Part shown: positions 43,534 through 53,280 of the stretch, one piece after another | Layout of the letters: each line of letters starts with the position of its first letter | Position numbering within the stretch: position 1 is the stretch's first letter | From: Nitzschia sp. DOCU1 | Taxonomy: Eukaryota; Bacillariophyta; Bacillariophyceae; Bacillariales; Bacillariaceae | NCBI GenBank assembly: GCA_951394045.1 | Contig: OX595998.1 | Coordinates: forward strand, 1,798,001-1,862,000 | Direction: 5' to 3' | DNA: 64,000 nt | Notes under the pieces: generated by a model | Databases searched by the model: none | Told to the model about the DNA's origin: nothing | Seen by the model: only the letters and a program-made list of their open reading frames with translations | Program-made: the position numbers and the translations under genes

Positions 43534-44359
43534 GATTACTCTGTGGCGGAGAAAGCTTGAAGGTATCTGCACGAGTAGTGCTTGCATATTAATTTTTATA
43601 TACGTCATAAAAGGATAACGATAACTAAGTGAAGAAATTACAACTTCTGGCGTTTGTCCTCAGGATCATACTTCACACGTTGCAGCTTGCTTCTCTGCTG
43701 TGGTAGGTTGCTATGGTAAGCGGCCTTCGCTCGCTACTAGAGAGAGTGGCCAAATCTGTCGAGTAGAGAATGAAAGGCTCACGGAATATGAGTCCAGAAA
43801 GTCAGCGTGGAGATTCCAGCACATTGCGGCGTCGTATCTCATGACAAATCCAAGAACCCCATGGTTTCTAAGGAGTCGTCTTCAACAACGCATTCTCACG
43901 GGCTAGTAGCAGAGGTCGACGAGAGATAGGTGCACCACCCCTCTTTGGAAAATTCCAAGGCGCGCCAAGAACTTTTCCATTGTGACACAACATCGTGCAT
44001 CACACGTTCAGTGGGTAATATGCCGCTCAATTTAATGATATGCCTCTCATTGAGAAAGTCGGAACACGACTTTCTCTCGCACCAAAATCAATCCTTTCCG
44101 CTTTCCGAGATACGAACCTATGGCGTCACTCCTTGAGCACCTTGCATCTTTGCCATCTTCGCCAGCATCATTGAGAGTGAAGCTCTGTCGCGGTCGTGTG
44201 CAATTCAATAGAAGCACGCTCCATAGATTGCATTCCGACTTCTTGCTATTCAGGTCACTTGGGTAAGGCCCGACTGGAAGAAAGCGTTACTAATATCGGA
44301 TGGAAGATTGTCTTCCCGCTTTGGCGACGTAGAGTGAATGGCTGAAAATCCTTAGCAAA
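43534..44359. other. Intergenic stretch, nothing recognised
   Basis: About 830 bp with only short unsupported open frames. It contains the 3' region of the LRR gene and the promoter side of the SRPBCC gene. Confidence 0.45.
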
Positions 44360-44920
44360 ATGGTTCGAACGTATGCAAAGCGGACTGTAAACATTCCGCA
44401 CAATGATGTCTGGAAACTACTAAGCGACCTGGAGAGCCCGTCACGCTACCATCCGATGATCAGGGGTTCGGAAATCACGAGTAGTCAGAAAAAGGGGATT
44501 GGGGCAACGAGGACTCTTCAGTACATTGATGGCTCCTCAGAAATGGAGCAAGTCGTTCAAATTGGTCAGGGATACATTACATTCAAGCCCAAAACTTATC
44601 ATGGAAAACCTGGAACTCATTATACCGTGACTTATACTGTCAAACGCCTGCTGCCAAACTGGACGGAAATCATACTTGAAGCCAACTACAATGTGAAAAT
44701 GGGCCTGTGGGGCTTCCTACGGTGTCTTTTTCCTGTTGCATCGACGGAGCGACGTTTGCAGCGTCAGTTTCAGACGGCACTAGAAGGCATTGAGTATCAT
44801 TTGACTACCGGTAAACGAGTAGCCAAGTGCGCCGTGGGTAGCAAGATAGCTACGAGTCTGAGCAATCACCTCAAAGTAGCCCAACCTCATCCTTCTCAGT
44901 CAGTTGGCACCGTCGGCTGA
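44360..44920 (+). CDS. SRPBCC (START-like, polyketide cyclase/dehydrase) family protein
   Basis: 186 aa, intronless, ATG at 44360 in good context (AAAATGG). The first ~150 residues have the SRPBCC plan: strand 1 (TYAKRTVNIPHNDVWKLLSD) leading into a short helix and YHPMIRGSEI; a mid region of alternating strands (TRTLQYIDGS, YTVTYTVKRLLP, TEIILEANYNV); and a long C-terminal helix (STERRLQRQFQTALEGIEYHL). The family binds hydrophobic ligands in a deep cavity, sometimes with catalysis. There is no signal peptide. The C-terminal 30 residues look disordered. The fold is well supported. The ligand is unknown. Confidence 0.72.
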   Translation: MVRTYAKRTVNIPHNDVWKLLSDLESPSRYHPMIRGSEITSSQKKGIGATRTLQYIDGSSEMEQVVQIGQGYITFKPKTYHGKPGTHYTVTYTVKRLLPNWTEIILEANYNVKMGLWGFLRCLFPVASTERRLQRQFQTALEGIEYHLTTGKRVAKCAVGSKIATSLSNHLKVAQPHPSQSVGTVG

Positions 44921-45394
44921 TTTATCTTGACTTTCAGTACGGCCACATCAACAACAGCATTGACGAGAGGATCATCGTCTAGCAGCGTTCAAAGAGGACC
45001 ATCGACGACAACCGTCGTTTCCTCCGCACTGTTCCCAATGGTTCTTGTCTGTTGCTCGTTTCACTTTCTATTACACTTGATTTATACATATCTGGTTTCC
45101 TATCCACTCGGTGGATTTTTGTCACACTTGCGAAGGACAGCACCTTCCACGGAAGCAATATTATCCTTCCTTTTTGCATACGTTTTGCACTATTAAGACC
45201 AATCGTTTCTACTAGACGCGTGCTTTGCTAGTCATCTACTACTCTAGAGACCTTGTACACAGCCCCAAAGGTACCAGTCCTCTAGCGGTCTAAACGACGA
45301 TCAAATCAAGATCTGTATAAAGGTAATGTACTGTGTTCTTTGTTTATCCCTCAATCTTACGAACGGCGCTGCCTCGGCACTCCCCGAGACATAC
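44921..45394. other. Convergent spacer, nothing recognised
   Basis: About 470 bp between two converging genes. A short hydrophobic open frame (44927-45196) has no support. Confidence 0.45.
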
Positions 45395-46378
45395 TTACAT
45401 CACAGAACACGTAGGAAATGCGCACTTACACTTTTCCCCACCCCCTAGATGATCCTTATTTTCGTCATGATACGGGTCCCATACCTTTGAAGGCTCCGTG
45501 GTAATGTCCGCGGCCAGAGATGCATCCGAGAACGACCTGATGGACTTTTCATCCTCCAAGAGAACCACGGCTGTCTCTTGTTGATCACGACTGTCATGAT
45601 CTTTTCCAGCGGTTTTGTCCCCACCACTTTTTTCATGAATTGCCGGATCTCGAGTATCGTTATCTAGTTCAGTCAATGTCTTTCCACTGGATTCTCGTTT
45701 TTCTTCTAGGGGATTGCCAATGATCAAGCAAATGCCGTCGGCGATGGACGTTATGCAGTCATTTCCGCACAGGGATAATATTTCCATCTCCTTTTGGGCC
45801 AGAGCCTCAATATCATGGTCAGTCTTCTGTTGTTTCAAGACAGAGGTACTGTCGTCAATCGGCAGTTCTCTTCTCGAGTTGTTAGCATCCGAGAACGCCC
45901 TGATGGAGTTCTCCTCCTCCAAGAGAACCACGACCTTCTCTTCTTGCGCACTGTCATGATCTTCTCCAGCGGTTTTGTCGTCGTCGCTTCCATCATGACT
46001 TGCCGGATCACGAGTCTCGTTATCTAGCTCGGACAATGTTTTCCCATTCAATTCTCGGTCTTCGTCCAAGGGATTGCCGATGATCCAGCAAAGGCTGTCG
46101 GCCATGTATGCTATGCAATCCATTCCACACAGGAAGAATACTTGCATTTCCTTTCTGACCAGAGCCTCAATATCACGGTCATTCAGCTGTTGTTTCAAGC
46201 TAGAGTTACTGTCATCAATCGGAGGTTCCGGCCGCGAGTTGCTAGTCCCTTTGGCAGAAAAGGCAGGCACGGACTTTTGAAGTTTGGCAATTGCCTCTTC
46301 TTCCACTCCACCAGATACCACCGCGCAGGTACTGTCCATGTCAGCATCCGAAACTCTTTTTCCAAGAAATCCTAGCAT
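45395..46378 (-). CDS. Unknown protein built of two ~115-aa repeats
   Basis: 327 aa from the ATG at 46378. I recognise no family. Two tandem units are clear. Unit 1 (about 45-165) has PPIDDSNSSLKQQ, DIEALVRKEM, LCGMDCIAYMADSLCWIIGN, KTLSELDNETRDPA, DKTAGEDHDS and ENSIRAFSDA. Unit 2 (about 166-290) has LPIDDSTSVLKQQ, DIEALAQKEM, LCGNDCITSIADGICLIIGN, KTLTELDNDTRDPA, DKTAGKDHDS and EKSIRSFSDA. In each, a short amphipathic segment with three Cys (C-x3-D-C ... C) is surrounded by acidic, probably disordered sequence. There is no signal peptide or clear membrane span, although the Cys segment is hydrophobic. The C-terminus is CKCAFPTCSVM. A GTAAGT lies inside the last codons, so an intron and a different C-terminus are possible. 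Confidence 0.62.
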   Translation of the reverse strand: MLGFLGKRVSDADMDSTCAVVSGGVEEEAIAKLQKSVPAFSAKGTSNSRPEPPIDDSNSSLKQQLNDRDIEALVRKEMQVFFLCGMDCIAYMADSLCWIIGNPLDEDRELNGKTLSELDNETRDPASHDGSDDDKTAGEDHDSAQEEKVVVLLEEENSIRAFSDANNSRRELPIDDSTSVLKQQKTDHDIEALAQKEMEILSLCGNDCITSIADGICLIIGNPLEEKRESSGKTLTELDNDTRDPAIHEKSGGDKTAGKDHDSRDQQETAVVLLEDEKSIRSFSDASLAADITTEPSKVWDPYHDENKDHLGGGEKCKCAFPTCSVM

Positions 46379-46966
46379 AGTGCTTTAGTTGGTATTGTAA
46401 CGAAAGGTTGAATTTGTTGTTCTTTTTTGCTGTACCTTGTTTGGCAGAGCAAGGCATGTATCTTAGTCGATGTTGCAGGTTTCGACGTTTGCGTTTTTGG
46501 AATTTCCAATGGGCGCAATCAATCGAACGGTTGGGCTCGAAGAAACACCCGAGTGATTTCCGCATGGCAGGAGTCCAGTGTGACATGTGTATTTGTATGT
46601 AATCGTAATTCTTTCACTAAATACTCATATCCAACGGTTACTAACGCGCACTGCCCTTTCCGATCCGATCAGTCCGTTCGCTTTTTGCATGTGCATCGCA
46701 GGCTCAGCAGACCGTGACCAATGAAAAGACGGGTTCCAAGGTCTGTCTTCGTCGGCCCTTGGCCGCCACCATTCACCATCATTCATTTTTTCTGCAGGAT
46801 CGTCCACCAAAGGGTCGTATCTTCATCCAAAGAGAAACCCAAGCCAGCAAGTCGACAGCACTGTTGCTTTGATCCTCTTGAGTCCTTCAATCATCTCTGT
46901 ACTCCTCTTCTGCTAGCTACTACTGCTGGTACTACTTCTTTTCCAGCACTTTCCGTCGTCGTCATC
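46379..46966. promoter_or_regulatory. Divergent intergenic region (repeat protein and CSL4 gene)
   Basis: About 590 bp between oppositely transcribed genes, so both promoters should lie here. An open frame from 46721 runs in phase into the CSL4 gene, but its first 82 codons do not look like CSL4 and are probably 5' UTR. Confidence 0.45.
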
Positions 46967-47734
46967 ATGAGCATTCCCGCCCCACCACCAAGTCTTCGCT
47001 TTCCCATCGGCGAGAAAGTCGTCCCTGGTGACCGTCTTGGGAATATTCGGCAAGTCCAAGCGGGTGCAGGAACGCACGTACAAGGTGATCACATTTATGC
47101 GACATTGATTGGGACTCTTCAAGTAGGTCCTGCTACTTCAAACGACAACGAGGACGACGGCCAGCAGGCATCCAAACAAGATCCAAAACATTCACCGCCA
47201 TTTTCTTGTTGGGTCAATGCTGCCACTGCTAGCAGCTCCAAAACGTCGTCACCGGTAATCTTGGCTTCCTCCCGCGTCCTCAAAGTCGGTCAATTGATCT
47301 TTGGTCGAGTATCCCGAATCACTCCTCAAAATGCTCTGGTAGAAATTGCCCTCGTAGAAGGCGTTGGATCGCTGGGCGCTGTCATGTTGGAAGGCGCCAT
47401 TCGAATGGAAGATATACGAGGTGGAGCGTCGGAACAAGTTGTCATTGGAGATTGTTTTCAACCGGGGGATTTAGTGGCATGTCGTGTGGTGAGCATGGGA
47501 GATTCGCGACGTTATTTCTTGTCCACGGCGGAAACACAATTAGGAGTGGTCCGTGCCATTTGCAAAACGTCGGGTCAAATCATGATTCCGACGAGTTGGA
47601 AAGAAATGCAATGTCCTGAAACAGGAGTCAAGGAACTACGAAAATGTGCCAAACCAGGAACTACTACTACGAGTAGTGGGGAGGGTATGGTCACGCCAGT
47701 GCAACCACAACAAGAGGGAGAGACAAGAGTGTAA
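46967..47734 (+). CDS. CSL4: Exosome complex component CSL4
   Basis: 255 aa from the ATG at 46967 (MSIPAPPPSLRFPIGEKV). This start places FPIGEKVVPGDRL at the N-terminus, as in CSL4/EXOSC1. The S1 RNA-binding domain follows at about 100-180 (KVGQLIFGRVSRITPQNALV, then GAIRMEDIRG, then FQPGDLVACRVVSMGDSRRY). The C-terminal domain includes SGQIMIPTSWKEMQCPETG and KELRKCAKP, closely resembling the end of human EXOSC1. CSL4 is one of the three S1/KH cap subunits of the nuclear and cytoplasmic RNA exosome, helping guide RNA into the 3'-5' decay channel. An insert of ~40 polar residues lies before the S1 domain. It ends with a short Thr/Ser-rich tail. Confidence 0.92.
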   Translation: MSIPAPPPSLRFPIGEKVVPGDRLGNIRQVQAGAGTHVQGDHIYATLIGTLQVGPATSNDNEDDGQQASKQDPKHSPPFSCWVNAATASSSKTSSPVILASSRVLKVGQLIFGRVSRITPQNALVEIALVEGVGSLGAVMLEGAIRMEDIRGGASEQVVIGDCFQPGDLVACRVVSMGDSRRYFLSTAETQLGVVRAICKTSGQIMIPTSWKEMQCPETGVKELRKCAKPGTTTTSSGEGMVTPVQPQQEGETRV

Positions 47735-48455
47735 CAACCTCGGAACCGCCCCACTATTTTTTCGATGGTAGTGATAATCTGCAGAATATGCAGAAGCATG
47801 CGATGGGGTGTGGCGGGTGCTGCCGAGGGAAGGCGCTGGTGCTAGAGGATGCCGTGTCGTTTCAAGCTCAAGACTACTACATCTTTTGACCACACCAAAC
47901 TATCGGATCTCATTGGTTGACGTCACTAGCATAGCTAGGAAACGGCGGCTTGTGATTCCAGAGTCCATGAGGAGAGACGATGGTGTGGCCGGTTGTGTTG
48001 TCATATTCTTAGCTAGCCGCCGAGCTCGACTTTGGGCATACCACGCGTATCATTACTAGTTGGTGGAGGGAGGGCGCTTTTGCCTTTTCTCGTCTGACAG
48101 CAACTACCTATTAACCAAGCTCTACGTCTCTTGTTGGTATTATCGACAAAACTTTATCATTTGACTATTAAATAGTAAGCCTGTACGGGTAGTTGATCGA
48201 AGATATAGTTAGTTTGGCAGCTACCCCCACCTTAACTTTGGGGCGATCGGTCCGATATCGATTTTGGGGCTCCTCGCCCCCGCATATCTCGGCAAAAGGT
48301 AAGTCCAACCACAAACGACACAACGTATGCATACCTGGTACGGGATGATTAGGAATAAACACGACGTAACTGTTGCATCAAGAGAGGGAACTGTAAAATA
48401 AGAGATAAATCGTCCACAAGGGTAAATTGCTCCATGTAGAAAACAAAGCAGACGA
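47735..48455. other. Intergenic stretch, nothing recognised
   Basis: About 720 bp. It holds the CSL4 3' UTR and the upstream region of the LNR gene. Short frames have no support. Confidence 0.45.
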
Positions 48456-49940
48456 ATGGAAAACGACACGCGAAAGCCAGGAGAATCTGAAGAAAATGGC
48501 GACGAGGAAAAACAGATGGCCCCCTTGCCGCCGCCTGATCGTCCAAGCAATGTGCAGCCAGTGAAGGTGTGCCCCCCTCCTACGACTGAGTCTAATCTGG
48601 ACAATTCATTGACCCCCGATCAAAGAAAGAAAACGACAAGAGGACGCGGCGCTACAAAGTTTGGCTCGAACGCCGTGGCGCTAAGTGGTGGGACGGCTAG
48701 CCATCGCCACGGCAGAGAAGACCGTGGGGATGGCAACGATGATGTCCCAATTGAGTCCCATGTCGGGGCGTTTGCAGTACGTCATGGTATTTCTCGAGCC
48801 CGACGAATGAAGATTACAGGGGAGTTTTTGAGGTCAAGTCAAGCTAGCCCTATGGATGTAAATTCCCCTTTCCCCGCCGTCGATTCTACGACAGCAGCAC
48901 TTGAAAACAGCGAATGCACCCAGCCTGTTCCTGGCGATGACCACCTCGACGGATCCTCCCCAATCCAAAATAGGCGGGATTTATATCAGCTTCTGATTAT
49001 TCTTGTGGTGGTCGTTGGAATTTTGGGGATAACGTTGCCGTTGACTCTCCGAAATGATGATACAGACGGGCTTCTTTCTCCATCCGCCGCAAATGCGTCC
49101 ATCGACCAGTATGTGGACTGTACCGTAGAAAATCCTTCTTGGATTGGAAATGGAGTATGTGATGGTGGGCCATACATGAGAGAGGAGTGCGGCTATGACG
49201 GTGGTGACTGTCTCGAGTTCTTGAACACGTACCCCAACTGTACTGTGACCGACATATCTTGGATTGGCGATGGAGGATGTGATGGTGAGCCATACATGAC
49301 CGAGGAGTGTGGCTTTGACGGTGGGGACTGTCTCCTGTTCATGGAAAAGTATCCCGACTGTTATGTGGCATTTCCATCTTTTATTGGAGATGGAATATGT
49401 AATGGTGGGCCATACATTACAGAACATTGTGGCTATGATGGTGGTGACTGTCTTGAGTTCTTGGAGAAGTATCCCAACTGCACTGCGGAATATCCGTTTT
49501 GGATCGGCGACGGAGTATGCAATAGTTTTGCTCCTTACGTGACGGAGGAGTGCGACTTCGACGGTGGTGATTGTGACGTGTACAGAGACTATCCCACATG
49601 TAATGCGCAAAATCTATATTTGATTGGGGATGGAATATGTAATGGTGGGTCATACATGACAGAGGAGTGCGGCTTTGACGGTGGCGACTGTCTCTTGTTC
49701 ATGGAGACCTATCCTGACTGTAATATGACCGAATTCTCTTCGATTGGGGATGGGGTATGTGATGGTGGTTCATACATGACGGAGGAGTGTGGCTTTGACG
49801 GCGGTGACTGTCTCGAGTTCTTTCAGATTTATCCCAACTGTATTGTTGAATATCCAATTTGGATTGGGGATGGAGAATGTGATGGTGATCTTTATAATAA
49901 AAGTGAATGCGACTACGACGGGGGCGACTGTCTGTTATGA
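48456..49940 (+). CDS. Type II membrane protein with seven Lin-12/Notch-type (LNR) repeats
   Basis: 494 aa, intronless, ATG at 48456. The N-terminal 174 residues are charged and disordered (cytosolic). One membrane segment (LLIILVVVVGILGITLPL) lies near 178-197. The outside part is seven near-perfect 40-aa repeats: C-x3-...-W-I-G-D/N-G-x-C-D/N-G-G-x-Y-x-x-E-E-C-G-x-D-G-G-D-C-L-x-F ... Y-P-x. The pattern C-x(11)-C-x(8)-C-x(6)-C with D-G-G-D-C is that of LNR modules, which bind Ca2+ through the Asp residues. Repeat 4 is divergent (VCNSFAPYVTEEC) and the last is shortened. In animals LNRs regulate cleavage of Notch; in diatoms their role is not established. An 18-bp tandem repeat overlaps the stop codon. 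Confidence 0.88.
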   Translation: MENDTRKPGESEENGDEEKQMAPLPPPDRPSNVQPVKVCPPPTTESNLDNSLTPDQRKKTTRGRGATKFGSNAVALSGGTASHRHGREDRGDGNDDVPIESHVGAFAVRHGISRARRMKITGEFLRSSQASPMDVNSPFPAVDSTTAALENSECTQPVPGDDHLDGSSPIQNRRDLYQLLIILVVVVGILGITLPLTLRNDDTDGLLSPSAANASIDQYVDCTVENPSWIGNGVCDGGPYMREECGYDGGDCLEFLNTYPNCTVTDISWIGDGGCDGEPYMTEECGFDGGDCLLFMEKYPDCYVAFPSFIGDGICNGGPYITEHCGYDGGDCLEFLEKYPNCTAEYPFWIGDGVCNSFAPYVTEECDFDGGDCDVYRDYPTCNAQNLYLIGDGICNGGSYMTEECGFDGGDCLLFMETYPDCNMTEFSSIGDGVCDGGSYMTEECGFDGGDCLEFFQIYPNCIVEYPIWIGDGECDGDLYNKSECDYDGGDCLL

Positions 49941-49968
49941 AATCGATCCATGTTATGAAATCGATCCA
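49933..49968 (+). repeat. 18-bp tandem repeat across the LNR stop codon
   Basis: TGTTATGAAATCGATCCA is repeated exactly at 49933-49950 and 49951-49968. The first copy contains the stop TGA (49938-49940). In another frame it would encode CYEIDP twice, so a small frame change near the end may have shortened the protein. Confidence 0.9.
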
Positions 49969-50674
49969 GACCATGAATCTTGGGACGTGGTTGTACTACC
50001 AAAGATCGGGCTGCGAGCCTGACCATCTTGCGCCGGTTTAGAAAGTGCTATCCTCGTCGCTCGTCGGAACGGGCGAGAGTCCATTATGAGATAAGTCGGT
50101 GCGGCCGACCGTTTTGATAGGTGTCGTCATAGTTAGTTTTCGACCACCAATCGAGTTTAAAGGGTTTGCTAGCTAGTAGTAGGAGCACGGCGACTAGGAG
50201 AGCGAGCAGTATTACTCCTCTTGCTCGGGCTGCTCGTCGCAGGAGACTGCCCGGTAGCTACTACGTCTCCTGCTGGTACAACAAGTGCTGGTTCTAGGTA
50301 AGGCGCATTTTTCGGTCTCTAGCATCAGTAACAACCTATATTTTCACCAATCGACTATTTAACAGGTCTGCTTTAATAGTAGGAGTACGCCCTTCCCGAT
50401 TTTGACTAGCTACTAGAGGGACATTCGTCGGAATTCGGGGGGTTCTTCGCCCCCACATCAAGAAAGATCCATGCAGGATATGCCGAAATGACCGAAACAC
50501 CACGCCAAGCAACCAAAGCGCCAAAGAAAAAGCAAAGTTGCTCGACTTTTGTACTTTTGAAACATGATGGCGAGATCTCATACTTCGTTTCATGTCACCA
50601 ACGCAAAATACTTTGCTTCTAGCAGGAAAAGCGCAGCTAGTTGATTCTTGATTCAATTTGACTCACGAAAGATC
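49941..50674. other. Intergenic stretch, nothing recognised
   Basis: About 730 bp. AGTAGTAGGAG-type runs occur near 50175 and 50380. Nothing coding is supported. Confidence 0.45.
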
Positions 50675-51830
50675 ATGAAGGTCCTTTTGATTTGTGTCGG
50701 CAGCCGAGGCGACGCCGAACCATTTTGTGCCTTGGCAGCTCAACTGGTTTCCAAAGGACACTTGGTGGAATTCTTTTGCCAGCCGGATCTTCAGTCCTTG
50801 ATACCCAAGTCGAAGCGTCCAAGAATCTCGAATCGTATTGGTTTCTCGAGAAGTTTCAACACGACTTTTTGGAATCCGCGCTGGTCCATCTTTACCATGA
50901 ACATGAAATGAAAACGCCGCCGCCGACTTGGAAAGAGACGCAAACCATATTGTCGGGTAATCATCCCAAGATTCATCTGGTCAATTCTTTTTATGATGAG
51001 CTCGTACCCGCTACTCGAGAGGCTTTGATGGGTAGCTGTAGAGACGACAGCAACAGTACCGGGCGTGCTCCCTCTCCTCATATTCACTACGTGTGGCCTT
51101 TGGCAGACCACTACATTCCAAAGGATTATCAGCCTGATTCTAAACTCCAAGCCTTTCTAGTAGAGCACGCCGGAGAAGAACCAAGACCGATTTGTATTGG
51201 TTTCGGCAGCATGCGTACAGTCAAGCTAGTTTGATACTTTTGGTCTTGCAGAAGCTGCAACGTCGGGCCGTGCTGGTGGGCAAAGCTTTTTTGGAGTTAC
51301 AACACAACAGTGGCGACGGAAAAAAGACCGACTTGGACTGGGATTGGATTCATGCCAATGTCTGTTCCATCGAGAGTGTTCCCTATGCGTGGCTTCTCCC
51401 GCAATGTAGCCTGATGGTGTGTCACGGAGGTGCGGGTGTGACCCATACAACATTGCGGGCGGGTATTTCCATTGTGATTTCACCCGTGATGGGAGATCAA
51501 TTCTTCTTTGCTCCCCTGGTAGAGCTCCGAGGCTTGGGGGCCGGAGCCGGAAGTACCTTGGGAGCTGCCACGGCCGACGATTTCTTGCAAGCAATAGCCA
51601 AGGCTGATACTTGCCAAGTGGCGGCACAGAGATTTGGAGAACAGGTGCGGGGCGAACGTGGCAACGGCGGTGCAATGCTCGGGGTCGAACGCATGGTCCA
51701 GCTATTGGAAGAGACCTTGATTGGCAGCGGCTACATAGTTGAAGTAAACGCACCTCTTACATGGTCCCCAGACTTCCCCTACGAGTTGAGGCTTCTGCAT
51801 GATTTCCAAACAAGTTCTCAGTATTACTAG
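50675..51830 (+). pseudogene. Glycosyltransferase (GT1/GT28-like), broken by two frameshifts
   Basis: Starts at the ATG at 50675 with MKVLLICVGSRGDAEPFCAL, the classic N-terminal strand and G-S-x-G-D motif of UDP-sugar:sterol or macrolide-type glycosyltransferases. The frame changes near 50795-50810 (QPDLQSL into VEASKNLESYWFL) and again near 51210-51225 (CIGFGSMR into QASLILLVLQKLQRRAVLVG). The last frame holds the nucleotide-sugar binding part: VPYAWLLPQCSLMVCHGGAG, then LRAGISIVISPVMGDQFFFA. Both breaks lie between conserved blocks and no intron removes them. Joined, the pieces would be about 385 aa, near the lower end of the family. It is either a recent pseudogene or carries two single-base errors in the assembly. 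Confidence 0.75.
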
Positions 51831-52206
51831 CTAGAAACGAGTAGTCCATGAATTCTGGGGGGTGTTTTGTTACTCTAGTAGAGGCCGGACAGCATGCATG
51901 CATGGGAATTCGTACGACCAATGTGAATACATAGAAGCTCCGTGCGCAGTCCTTCGCGCGATTTCCCTCAATGCAGCACGATCAGACTACACGTGGCACC
52001 GAAATGAGTAAGTGGGTTATCGCGGTAAATTGAAATCGTCTTTGTCGGCGGCATGATTTCGAGGGGGAAAAGACGATGCCGTATCCTGAATCTTCCCTTA
52101 TGATGAAAGAGGATGAAGTTGATGAATAGTTCAACCTTATATCACTTTGCATCAGCCTTCAGTTCATTCCTAATCACAGGATCATCGACAAACGACCTCT
52201 TCCACC
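51831..52206. other. Intergenic stretch, promoter side of the sulfotransferase gene
   Basis: About 375 bp with no open frame of interest. GCATGCATGCATGG occurs near 51893-51906. Confidence 0.45.
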
Positions 52207-53280
52207 ATGCCGAAGTCCGATGTTCCCCCGCCTTCTCTCCCGCCCCTCCCAACGCTGCCGATCACTTCTCCGGCAACACTTGATAAATGCCGGTCGTTAC
52301 CTGTCGGCGCAAAGGACATTTTCATTGCCAGCTTCCCCAAAAGTGGTACCACGTGGATGCAGAATATTGTCGTTCAACTGCTTCTAGCCCAACGACGGTT
52401 CGACCATCCGAATACCGACGACCTTCCCTTGCGGCACATTTCCGACTATGCTCCTTTTTATGACATTGACGCACACTGGGAACACGATGAATCATCGCCT
52501 AGCACACCAAAGTTGATTCCCAAGATTCGTGAGGCTCATGAATCCTTGGGCTATCGGGTCTTTAATACGCATCTGCGATGGGACATGTTGCCTTTTTCGC
52601 GCGATGCCAGGTACATTTATGTCGTACGGGATGGACGAGATGTCTTGACATCCTTTTATCATCACTTGTCGAATCAACATGCCCAAGATGGGGGCTTTGA
52701 AGGGTCCTTTGCAGAATTCTTTGATTTGTTTTTACAAGGAAAGATTGCCTATGGGAAATGGAGTCATCATTTGGTATCGTGGCTACCACATGCTGTTGCT
52801 GCCAACAAGGAATCGCCGATTCTTGTCGTGTACTATCAAGATCTCAAACAAGATTTACGAAACCAGATTCTGCGGATTGCAAGCTTTCTTCACCTATCGA
52901 GTCTATCGGCAACTACTAGTTCAAGCAGCATACTGGATCGAATCCAAGAGCGTGTCAGTTTTGAATACATGCGAAAACATCAATCAGTCTTTCATCCAAT
53001 TTCGGTTCGATGGAAAGAAGGATATCATTTTATCCGATCAGGTACCGTGGGGGGTTATAAATCATTGTTTGAAAAGGAACATCAAGAACGATTTCAAGAG
53101 TCGATATTGTCGGATTTTAGGGAATTGAAACTGCTGCCGTTACCAAAGACGGCGACGACGACCAGTACGAAGGATACTACCTGCACCGAAACGCAACAGG
53201 AAGAGGCGTGGCTCGAAAAAGTACTAGCCGACTTTGTCGACATGGTGGAGCCGACTGATAAGACAACCAGCTCAAGTTGA
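52207..53280 (+). CDS. Cytosolic-type sulfotransferase (Sulfotransfer_1 family)
   Basis: 357 aa, intronless. The ATG at 52207 has near-ideal context (CCACCATGC). PAPS-binding 5'-phosphosulfate loop: ASFPKSGTTWMQ (41-52). A catalytic His is likely at 122 in FNTHLRWDMLPF. 3'-phosphate-binding block: YVVRDGRDVLTSFYHH (about 138-153). The C-terminal block RWKEGYHFIRSGTVGGYKSLF, at about 277-297, corresponds to the R-K-G-x-x-G-D-W-K region. There is no signal peptide or membrane segment, so it should act in the cytosol, moving sulfate from PAPS to a small hydroxyl or amine substrate (sterol or phenolic-type). The substrate cannot be read from the sequence. A Thr/Ser-rich insertion near 310-325 is likely a loop. 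Confidence 0.9.
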   Translation: MPKSDVPPPSLPPLPTLPITSPATLDKCRSLPVGAKDIFIASFPKSGTTWMQNIVVQLLLAQRRFDHPNTDDLPLRHISDYAPFYDIDAHWEHDESSPSTPKLIPKIREAHESLGYRVFNTHLRWDMLPFSRDARYIYVVRDGRDVLTSFYHHLSNQHAQDGGFEGSFAEFFDLFLQGKIAYGKWSHHLVSWLPHAVAANKESPILVVYYQDLKQDLRNQILRIASFLHLSSLSATTSSSSILDRIQERVSFEYMRKHQSVFHPISVRWKEGYHFIRSGTVGGYKSLFEKEHQERFQESILSDFRELKLLPLPKTATTTSTKDTTCTETQQEEAWLEKVLADFVDMVEPTDKTTSSS

